A stretch of 64,000 nucleotides of DNA from JADLHS01 sp964594985. Its GTDB lineage: Bacteria; Verrucomicrobiota; Verrucomicrobiia; Limisphaerales; JADLHS01. Under the pieces are notes generated by a model. It was not told the origin of the DNA and ran no database searches. It saw only the letters and a list, made by a program, of their open reading frames with translations. Numbering within the stretch: position 1 is the first letter of the stretch; every line of letters begins with the position of its first letter. Of the stretch, positions 8,974 to 16,143 are shown in pieces. The stretch spans positions 62,001-126,000 of the forward strand of contig CAZQNQ010000004.1 of the NCBI GenBank assembly GCA_964594985.1, in the 5' to 3' direction. The position numbers and the translations under genes are program-made.

Positions 8974-10643
8974 GCGGACTCGGGGTTGTATTCAAAGTAA
9001 TCATAATCCGCCACCGCGTTTGTGCCGCCGACATCCTGCGCACACAAGCCAATCATCGCGCCCGTGAAACGCAACGTGCTGCCGTAGTCGTCCGAGAGTT
9101 TTGCGTAGTCGAGCACCGGGCCGATGTTCTGCCATGACTTGCCGTCGGGAGAGGCGCGGAACCGCAACCGCTCGTGATCCACTTCCGCGCGGAGAAAAAT
9201 CTGTTTCCAATCATTGATGGCAATTTGACTTTCGGTGAGTTCGTCATAAACGCCATCATCCGTCAGCACAACGCCGAGGACTGTGCCGAGTTTCTCGTCA
9301 TGGATCACACGGAGATAGTAATGCTGCCGCGTGTCATAGTAACAGATCAACCCAGCCAATTGCGTGAAATGCGTCGGCGCAAACTCCAAACACGTCTCGG
9401 CAGTGAACCGGAAATGCTGCCCCCGCCGCGCAATCAGGCTTTGCGTGAACAAAGAGCATAACGAATCCCGCCCGCGCAATCGCAGCCAGCCGGGTCGTTC
9501 GGTGAGGGAGAGCCATGATTCCGCCACTGGTTGCCGTAACGAACTCCAGCGCCGATCAAGGGTGGTGGCATCAAAATCATCGCGCCCCGGAACGCCGGTC
9601 TCCGACCCGGCGCGTTCTGATGACATTTCCCGACGAGCCGGGTCGGAGCCCGGCGCTCCGAAAGTAAGTTGCGGTTTCGTCCCACCGCCAATCAGTCGCA
9701 ACCATCCGTCCCGCCATTCGACGCGCTGCAAACACGTCTCGCGACCCAATACACAGCGATCTCCTGCGTGCGCTGTCGCGCTAGCCGTTTTATCGGGGGA
9801 GGCCAAATTCTGTCTCGCGCCCGTTTTCAACGGGCGACTCGCCAGATGCACGAGATACCATTCACCTGCGGGCGTTTCGACAAGTTCCCCATGTCCGGCC
9901 TTTTGCAAAATGAGCGATGCATCATCGCGCGATGTCAACACACTCGCCTGCGGATCGAGTTCGTACGGCCCGAGAATGTTTCGCGCCCGCGCCATTGAGA
10001 TGCCGTGATTCCAGCCCGTGCCGCCCTCCGCCAGCATCAGGTAATACCAGCCGTCGCACTTGTAGAGATTTGGCCCTTCGCAAAGAATGTTTTCCTTCCG
10101 CAAGATTTTTGTCGCCGGCCCGATCAGTTTGCGCGCGGCGGCATCATACTCCTGAATTACAATGCCAGCGAAGCGATCCCGCCCCTTGCGAAAATCCCAC
10201 TCCATGTTCACGAGCCACTTCCGCCCATCGTCATCGTGAAATAACGAGGGATCAAAACCAATGGAGTTCAACGTCACGGGTTCACTCCACGGCCCGTGAA
10301 TATCCGGCGCTGTCGTAAGATAGATTCCAATATCCTTGAACGGTCGCCCCAGTCCCCAGGTGCGGATGTTTGTGTAGATGAGCCAGAACTGGCCATCGGC
10401 ATAACTCAGACTTGGCGCCCAAACCCCGCCGGAATCCGCGATGCCGCGCAAATCCAGTTGCGACTGCCGCGTCAACGCGTGGCCGATGAGTCGCCAGTTC
10501 GCCAGATCCCGCGAGTGATGAATCGGCACGCCGGGAAACCACTCGAACGTCGAGTTGACGATGTAGTAATCCGCGCCAACACGGCAAATGCTCGGGTCGG
10601 GATGAAAGCCGGGCAGAATGGGATTGTGAATCGCATCAGCCAT
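8970..10643 (-). CDS. GH43 beta-xylosidase (XynB type) with C-terminal lectin-like domain
   Basis: A 557-aa GH43 enzyme of the bacterial beta-xylosidase branch; the expected reaction is release of xylose from xylo-oligosaccharides. The N-terminal NPILPGFHPDPSICRVGADY holds the catalytic base Asp16. IGFDPSLFHDDDG places the pKa-modulating Asp at 131, and CEGPN places the acid Glu at 189. The C-terminal 200 residues are the concanavalin-like GH43_C2 domain (FTQLAGLICYYDTRQHYYL). No signal peptide is seen. Two stretches look like in-frame insertions: about 22 residues before RCVLGRET, and a GAPGSDPARR...RAGSETGVPG segment encoded by a 71-bp palindromic element. The gene follows the ThuA-like gene by 1 bp and overlaps the symporter by ATGA. 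Confidence 0.88.
   Translation of the reverse strand: MADAIHNPILPGFHPDPSICRVGADYYIVNSTFEWFPGVPIHHSRDLANWRLIGHALTRQSQLDLRGIADSGGVWAPSLSYADGQFWLIYTNIRTWGLGRPFKDIGIYLTTAPDIHGPWSEPVTLNSIGFDPSLFHDDDGRKWLVNMEWDFRKGRDRFAGIVIQEYDAAARKLIGPATKILRKENILCEGPNLYKCDGWYYLMLAEGGTGWNHGISMARARNILGPYELDPQASVLTSRDDASLILQKAGHGELVETPAGEWYLVHLASRPLKTGARQNLASPDKTASATAHAGDRCVLGRETCLQRVEWRDGWLRLIGGGTKPQLTFGAPGSDPARREMSSERAGSETGVPGRDDFDATTLDRRWSSLRQPVAESWLSLTERPGWLRLRGRDSLCSLFTQSLIARRGQHFRFTAETCLEFAPTHFTQLAGLICYYDTRQHYYLRVIHDEKLGTVLGVVLTDDGVYDELTESQIAINDWKQIFLRAEVDHERLRFRASPDGKSWQNIGPVLDYAKLSDDYGSTLRFTGAMIGLCAQDVGGTNAVADYDYFEYNPESA
9589..9659. repeat. 71-bp palindromic element inside the GH43 xylosidase gene
   Basis: Two 26-bp arms (9589-9614 and 9634-9659) form an inverted repeat with 23 of 26 matches around a 19-nt loop. 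The element is read in frame and adds a GAPGSDPARR / RAGSETGVPG peptide between the catalytic and lectin-like parts of the xylosidase. A diverged copy with the same 26-19-26 layout lies at 18750-18820 in the GH106-like gene and is read in the same frame. Confidence 0.8.
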
Positions 10644-10644
10644 C

Positions 10645-11280
10645 TCAGTTTATCTTCGCCAGCCACTGCAAACCATTCCGCAACAGCTTTTGAAACTCCG
10701 GGTGCAGCCAGACTTCGAGGTTGTGCCCCGGCGTCAGCACACACACGCGTCCGTTCCCTTCCGGGCGCAGCCAACCAGCGGGCTGCACGCCGTGCTCGGA
10801 GCGCGTCCGCAAAAAAACATCAGCCTGGGGATCATCCAACACCATGAGATAGTGCTCATCCGTGACCAGAAACGGCGAAACGCCCGCCGTCAAGGAATGC
10901 TCCAGCACCGGCTCGACCGTCACCGGGCACTGGTCGGGATGACGCAAGAACGCGCCACCAGTCACTCCCCGCATTTCCGGCAAATCCGCATAACCAGTCC
11001 CACCGTGAACGAGCATCAACCCACCCCCGCGCCGGACAAAATCTCGAAACCCGCCCGGCGTTCCGGCCGTGAGCCAGGGAGTTGGGTTCGTGGCGCAAAG
11101 GTGATTGGCCTTTGCCACGACCACGAGCGCAAAATCTTTCATTCGCTCGGGCGACCATTGGCCGCCCCCGGCGACAAACTCGAAAGTAAAACGTGAATCC
11201 GCCAATGCGCCCAACCCGCGTTGCACGTCCGCCGCCGGATGCCATTGATCGTCACACAGGACCAGCGCCGGCAGGCTCAT
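10645..11280 (-). CDS. ThuA-like domain protein
   Basis: A 211-aa protein of the ThuA-like (trehalose-utilisation) family, a class I amidotransferase-like fold. Characteristic pieces are the N-terminal PALVLCDDQWHPAADV, FALVVVAKANHL, FRDFVRRGGGLMLVHGGTGY, and the C-terminal GRVCVLTPGHNLEVWLHPEF. ThuA relatives occur in disaccharide oxidation loci, but their biochemistry is poorly known. The ATG at 11280 is preceded by a good ribosome-binding site (GGTGGAGC) and is preferred over an upstream in-frame start seven codons away. There is no signal peptide. The gene ends 1 bp before the xylosidase start. A role in sugar metabolism is inferred from the neighbours. Confidence 0.78.
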   Translation of the reverse strand: MSLPALVLCDDQWHPAADVQRGLGALADSRFTFEFVAGGGQWSPERMKDFALVVVAKANHLCATNPTPWLTAGTPGGFRDFVRRGGGLMLVHGGTGYADLPEMRGVTGGAFLRHPDQCPVTVEPVLEHSLTAGVSPFLVTDEHYLMVLDDPQADVFLRTRSEHGVQPAGWLRPEGNGRVCVLTPGHNLEVWLHPEFQKLLRNGLQWLAKIN

Positions 11281-11416
11281 GCTCCACCGCCCTCCGGGCA
11301 CAGGAATTGACGATTGTTCTTCATGGTGTTGGACTCCGGCAGCCTGCCAGACAACTCCTCGAAATGAAAACGCAACGCAGGTTTCCCTGTAAAGCTGAAC
11401 CCGATCGCAGGCCGGG

Positions 11417-12310
11417 TTACCCCGGCAGCATCACGCCCCGGCGCTCGTCATGCAGTTTTGCCGTATCGAGAGCGTCGAGCACCAACACTCCCTGGAGCGA
11501 GGAAATCAAATCCGCCTTGCTCCACGACCAGACGATCTCCCCCGCATGGTTGAACTCGAGCAATTGCACACCGGAATTGCCGAGGCCCGGACCGTGGCCC
11601 TGCCAGTTCGCGAGCACGATGTTCCCATCCGGCAGCAACTGAAACATCGCGTAGAAGAATGGACGCACTTTTTCAGACACCTGGTCTTTGCCGCCGAACT
11701 TGCGGAGGATTCTCCCGGCGGGATCGAGTTCGACGACAAATGCTCCATAGCCTGCCGTGACAATCAGATTTCCGTTCGGCAGCCGCAGCGCTTTCCAAGC
11801 GTGATAGAAACCTTCCACCGGAAACTCGCGCAGGTATTTCCCGTCTCTCGACCCTTCACGCATGCGATCGTTGCAGGACATGAGATACGTCCCCTGTTCC
11901 GTCTGGCGGATAAGCCGAACATAATCACCAGGAAAAATCACGCGCTGCATCTCGCGGTCATCCGCATCCAGTTCCAAGACCGCGACGCCCTTTGTGCCGG
12001 GAATGTCCACGCCCGCGATGATTGTGTGTCCGTCTGGCTGACGACGCACCGCCGTGACGCCTTCGAGCGATTTGAATTCTTTCACCAACCGCCCGCGGGC
12101 GATGTCAAACTCACTGTAACCGTGATGATGCCCTATGAGAATCCGGCCGGTGCCGATCAATTGCATGTCCCGGGCCGCCGGCTGGCCGACGGGGACAATC
12201 CAGTTCTTCGACTGATCGCGTTCATTGATGTGCAGCAATGTCGCGTGCCCTTCGTCAATGGCCATGAACTCGTGCCGGATGGAGGATGTATTCAAGTGAA
12301 TACGGCTCAC
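11417..12310 (-). CDS. Beta-propeller protein of unknown function (NHL / arylsulfotransferase-like repeats)
   Basis: A 297-aa protein built of repeated beta-propeller-like blades: GRILIGHHHGYSEFDIARGR, LPNGNLIVTAGYGAFVVELD, LLPDGNIVLANWQGHG and GVQLLEFNHAGEIVWSW. The pattern D/P-x-G-N-x-[IL]-[VI] with a following W or V-E-x-D matches NHL or PQQ-like propellers. No signal peptide is visible at the chosen GTG start, which overlaps the upstream stop as GTGA. It lies between the lyase-GH97 fusion and the ThuA-like gene, and a gap of about 136 bp follows it. Its function is unknown. It could bind a sugar or act as a polysaccharide-linked lyase or epimerase accessory factor, but nothing in the sequence decides this. 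Confidence 0.6.
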   Translation of the reverse strand: MSRIHLNTSSIRHEFMAIDEGHATLLHINERDQSKNWIVPVGQPAARDMQLIGTGRILIGHHHGYSEFDIARGRLVKEFKSLEGVTAVRRQPDGHTIIAGVDIPGTKGVAVLELDADDREMQRVIFPGDYVRLIRQTEQGTYLMSCNDRMREGSRDGKYLREFPVEGFYHAWKALRLPNGNLIVTAGYGAFVVELDPAGRILRKFGGKDQVSEKVRPFFYAMFQLLPDGNIVLANWQGHGPGLGNSGVQLLEFNHAGEIVWSWSKADLISSLQGVLVLDALDTAKLHDERRGVMLPG

Positions 12311-15300
12311 AGTTTGGAAGCTGCCTCAATCCACACGGCCTGGCCGCCCGCTGATTTCAACGGCACATCGAGAGTGGTTTGCCAATCCACGACCCGCGTT
12401 TCAATGCCGACCTTCGTTCTCGTCGCAACCGAATCGTCATCCGAATAGAGGTGTGCTGTGTATTTTTCCCCGCGATCCAGAAAGTCCAGCGGCAGTTTCA
12501 GGGTCCGCGTTTCACTGTTGTTGATTGTGCCGACAAACCAGTCGTTCCCGCTGCGCCGCGCGATGGCTGCGAACTTTCCGATTTCACCGTGGATGACCTT
12601 TGTGTCATCCCAAACCGTCGGCACGTGCCGGAAGAACTCCACCTCCGGTTCACCGTGGTAATTGGAAGGCTTGTCATACCAGAAAATCCATTGCAGCGGG
12701 CTGAACGAAACCACCGCCATCGCCAACTGATGCGCGTGCGTCGTCTTGATGCGGTCGGTGTAGTAACAAACCGTGTAGTCGCCGATGCCCGCCACGTAGC
12801 GCGTGAACGGCAGCGTGCAGTTGTGCTCCGCCGTGGGCATGTGCTCATTGCCGCGAATGCCTTCGACGGTCATCAGATTGGGCCACGTGCGGCTCAATCC
12901 TGTCGATCGGTAGCCGTCATGAATGTTTACCATCAAGTGGTGCTGCGCTGCCTTTTGAATCGTTTCCGAGATCCACGCGGTCTCAGCCTGCGGGCCAACG
13001 TTCACAAAGCCAAGCTTCACACCGGCAATGCCCCACTTCTCGTAAAGCGGAAAAAGAACGTCGCGCTGCTTCTCCGCCTGCCGCCGATCTACATACACGA
13101 GCAGCCGCACGCCGTGGTCACGCCCGTAACGAACGATTTCTTGAATGTCGAGGTTCGGTGCACGGGCAGTCGTGGCGTCCCCCGTCGCCACTTCCTCCGA
13201 GCCATACCATCTCGCGTCGAGATGGACATATTGCAGCCCTGCCGTCGCGGCGAAATCAATGATCGCCTTGGAGTTCGTTGTGGTCAGCGTCGTGTCGCGC
13301 ATCACCTTGCCGGGCTTGAGCCATGATGTGTCGGTCAACGCGCCCGGCGGGTTCAAGTTCAGCATCAGATGATTCCGTTCCAGCAAATCACCGGCGCGTT
13401 CGCCAAGGACAAACATTCGCCACGGCGTGGCGGCGCCGGCGGTGAGCGTGACCGTGGGATCATGCCGTTGATCCTGGCGGGCCGTGTTGGAAGTTCTTCC
13501 GCCCAACGCGCTGACGAGCGCTCCGGGCACACCCCGCAAAGGCGACAACAACATGCGCGGATAAGCGACATTCGCCGCCTCGGCGAGGCTCGCAAACATT
13601 CCGGCCGCGTATTCCAGCGTCAAAGGCCTTTCGCAAAAGGGTTGAATCTCGCCGGTCTTCACACGCCGATACTCGCCTTCCGTGCCGTGCGCTTCGTAGC
13701 CATGAGTGTTGTCCGGAAAGCGGAATTCCGTTCGTTCTCCGCTGAAGGTGATGGTCTGCGTCTGCGGATCTGGAAATGAATATCTCAGAGCCGCTCCCTC
13801 GTTGTATGCCCGGAACGTGATTCGCATCACCGGCCCGGACTCCTGCTTCAGGTCCAGATTCAGCTCACGGTAGTTGTCCGGCACAATCCTTCGTTCGCCA
13901 AACCAGTTCGTCCATTGTCCCGCGTGTTCGTCAGTCGAAGCCGCAATCAGCTTGAATCCATTCGTGAAGGCGGGTTCGAATCCCAGCCCCGATTCCAGAA
14001 CGACCGGTTTATCATTGAACGAAATCGTGTAGGCCGGCGTGCCGTTGCCTTGGAGCCGGAATTCAACAGCCACTTTACCGTCCGGGGATGTGATACGGTT
14101 TTCCGCCGATGAGTTCGTCCGTGGCGCGGAGCTTGTCACCGAGACCTTGTCAAACATCACCGTGGTCGTGATTTCCGGCAGGCGCGAGCAAACCGGGAGG
14201 CCTGCAAACAGTTTTTGCTTCAGCGGGACGGTTGCCGTTCCCACGCGCGTCCAAGTCCTGCCATCCAAGGAACTTGATCCAGTGATCGTGCCGCCCGAAC
14301 GTTCCAGTTTCAACCAGCAGTAGCCCGTCAGTCGTCCGTATGTGACCGCAGGCGCGGAAAGCTTTTCTCCGACGGAGCGGACGGTTGTGCCTGCGCCGGC
14401 GGAATCACGAGAAATCAACGCCCCTTTCCAAGCCGGCGCTTCGATTTGTCCGGTCGCCTCCGGCGTCAGCAACAACGAAACATGCGCTGCATTCGCGGCC
14501 GGGGACTCCCTCATCATCAGGCCGAACTTGGAAAACTGGGAACTGGTTTGGGGAACGAATCGCGCGACGATTGTGCCATTCCCATCCAGCGGAACGAAAG
14601 CGAAGTGGCACTGGTCGTTCGTGCCGCCGATGTCGAGGCCCGCACCTTCAATGGTAAACCCCGTGCCGTCGAAGCTGGCGTTTCCAGCGACTGCAATGTT
14701 CCCGATGTCCTGATGCCGCCACGCTTCCGGCAGGCCCGCGCCAATCGAAGCCGAAAATGAATCATTGCTTTCGCCGGCCACATTGGCCGCCGAAACAACG
14801 TAGTGATAAACCTCACCGGCCATGACGGATTTATCCGCATAAGCGGCCGACGAGACATTTTGCGCAAGCACGCGGAAACGCTCCGTTCCCCTGGCGCGTT
14901 TGACGTTGTAACTCGTCGCATTTACAGCCGCGATCCACGTGAGTTTGATTTCATTCGTTGAACCGCAGGCGATAATTCCCGCGGGCGGCAACGGCAAAAC
15001 CCGTGTTTGTGTGTCAGCTTTTGCCGGGCGCGTGAACAGCAATGTTCCAAATCCCGGATGGTCCGCTCCCGGCAGGCCCGGCCCTTCCGGGCGAATCTGC
15101 TCGGCGGCGCGCTGGGTGTATGGCGCGGACATTCCCATTCGATTGGCGTAGTGGTTGTAAATTTGCTCGAACACCGCGCGAAGCCGTCCGCGTCCGTTGG
15201 TCGAAATGGTGAAGTGATGATACTTGCCCGTGCGGTCCAGCGTTGCCACGAACGGAACATTTTCCCCGAGATTGTATTTCGCGGTGTACTCAAACCCTTT

Positions 15301-16143
15301 CAATAACCGGTTCTCCGCGAAACCATAAAGATCCAACCCCTGATGCCACGCGATTTCGCAGCCATCGCCGAGGTGCGCCAGGCCAAGCTGGGTGTGCGGC
15401 ATGTCGCGACCGCTTTCCTGGCACTGGCCTTGGTCGTTGATGATGTAATGGGTCAGCCGGCCATCGCCCGTGCCGGCCAAATAATATCGCAACGCGCGCT
15501 CGAAGATGGCGCGGTCATCGCAAAAAACGCCGATGGCCAGCGTCGTCTTGATCGCCGCGGTGTCCCAATTGCCGTTCGCGAACGGCGCGAAATCCTTGAT
15601 GACCGGATAAATGACTTCTTTGAAATGCCGCTCTGCCTGCCGGATGTCAGTCTCGGACCAGCCGGCGTCTGTGTACCGAATGATCTCCGCGGCGTTCACC
15701 ATTTTGAAAGGTCCAAGGCCCGCCATCAGAACGGCGTCGCGACCGGTGATGGATTTTAACGTGGAAGACCAAGCATTGATGATTTGTTTCGATTTCTCGG
15801 CGTAAGCTTTTTCGCCGGTAATGGCCCACATGATCGCGCATTGATGGGCGGCGTTCGCGTCCGAATCATAATCAGCCTGACCGATGGTTGGATTCCGCCC
15901 GACCATTTCCATCGGCCCCCGCATTGGGTAATCCGACTGCGACTGCGGATGTCTTTGGAACACTTCGTATCCGGCGAAGGTCGGATTTTCCCGGGCGGCC
16001 ACCGCATTGCTCATGCGCGCCAAAGCCTCGCGGCTGTGAAGCAGCCCAGGGTGAACAAAGGCAAACTCCGCCACCGCAGGCTGGACAACCAGCGGTAAAA
16101 ACAACGAAATGCACGTTACGGCGACCAAGGAAATTGGTTTCAT
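12307..16143 (-). CDS. Bifunctional secreted enzyme: alginate-lyase-fold (PL38-like) domain fused to GH97
   Basis: A 1278-aa secreted protein with two likely catalytic parts. Residues 1-25 are a signal peptide. Residues about 27-372 are an alpha-toroid lyase of the Alginate_lyase / PL38-like type, with QESGRDMPH at 242-250, FANGNWDTAA near 190 and HPGFG near 362. About 385-468 is a fibronectin-like domain (SYNVKRARG), and about 475-680 is a DUF1349/lectin-like beta-sandwich (FGLMMRESP). From about 685 on it is a GH97: SPDGKVAVEFRLQ, TIM barrel YVHLDARWYG at 972-981, and TVEGIRGNE at 1092-1100. GVKLGF lacks the Asp used by retaining GH97 members, which fits the inverting alpha-glucosidase type. 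The start is coupled to the upstream gene by ATGA. It should cleave a uronate backbone and remove alpha-linked side sugars. Confidence 0.85.
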   Translation of the reverse strand: MKPISLVAVTCISLFLPLVVQPAVAEFAFVHPGLLHSREALARMSNAVAARENPTFAGYEVFQRHPQSQSDYPMRGPMEMVGRNPTIGQADYDSDANAAHQCAIMWAITGEKAYAEKSKQIINAWSSTLKSITGRDAVLMAGLGPFKMVNAAEIIRYTDAGWSETDIRQAERHFKEVIYPVIKDFAPFANGNWDTAAIKTTLAIGVFCDDRAIFERALRYYLAGTGDGRLTHYIINDQGQCQESGRDMPHTQLGLAHLGDGCEIAWHQGLDLYGFAENRLLKGFEYTAKYNLGENVPFVATLDRTGKYHHFTISTNGRGRLRAVFEQIYNHYANRMGMSAPYTQRAAEQIRPEGPGLPGADHPGFGTLLFTRPAKADTQTRVLPLPPAGIIACGSTNEIKLTWIAAVNATSYNVKRARGTERFRVLAQNVSSAAYADKSVMAGEVYHYVVSAANVAGESNDSFSASIGAGLPEAWRHQDIGNIAVAGNASFDGTGFTIEGAGLDIGGTNDQCHFAFVPLDGNGTIVARFVPQTSSQFSKFGLMMRESPAANAAHVSLLLTPEATGQIEAPAWKGALISRDSAGAGTTVRSVGEKLSAPAVTYGRLTGYCWLKLERSGGTITGSSSLDGRTWTRVGTATVPLKQKLFAGLPVCSRLPEITTTVMFDKVSVTSSAPRTNSSAENRITSPDGKVAVEFRLQGNGTPAYTISFNDKPVVLESGLGFEPAFTNGFKLIAASTDEHAGQWTNWFGERRIVPDNYRELNLDLKQESGPVMRITFRAYNEGAALRYSFPDPQTQTITFSGERTEFRFPDNTHGYEAHGTEGEYRRVKTGEIQPFCERPLTLEYAAGMFASLAEAANVAYPRMLLSPLRGVPGALVSALGGRTSNTARQDQRHDPTVTLTAGAATPWRMFVLGERAGDLLERNHLMLNLNPPGALTDTSWLKPGKVMRDTTLTTTNSKAIIDFAATAGLQYVHLDARWYGSEEVATGDATTARAPNLDIQEIVRYGRDHGVRLLVYVDRRQAEKQRDVLFPLYEKWGIAGVKLGFVNVGPQAETAWISETIQKAAQHHLMVNIHDGYRSTGLSRTWPNLMTVEGIRGNEHMPTAEHNCTLPFTRYVAGIGDYTVCYYTDRIKTTHAHQLAMAVVSFSPLQWIFWYDKPSNYHGEPEVEFFRHVPTVWDDTKVIHGEIGKFAAIARRSGNDWFVGTINNSETRTLKLPLDFLDRGEKYTAHLYSDDDSVATRTKVGIETRVVDWQTTLDVPLKSAGGQAVWIEAASKL

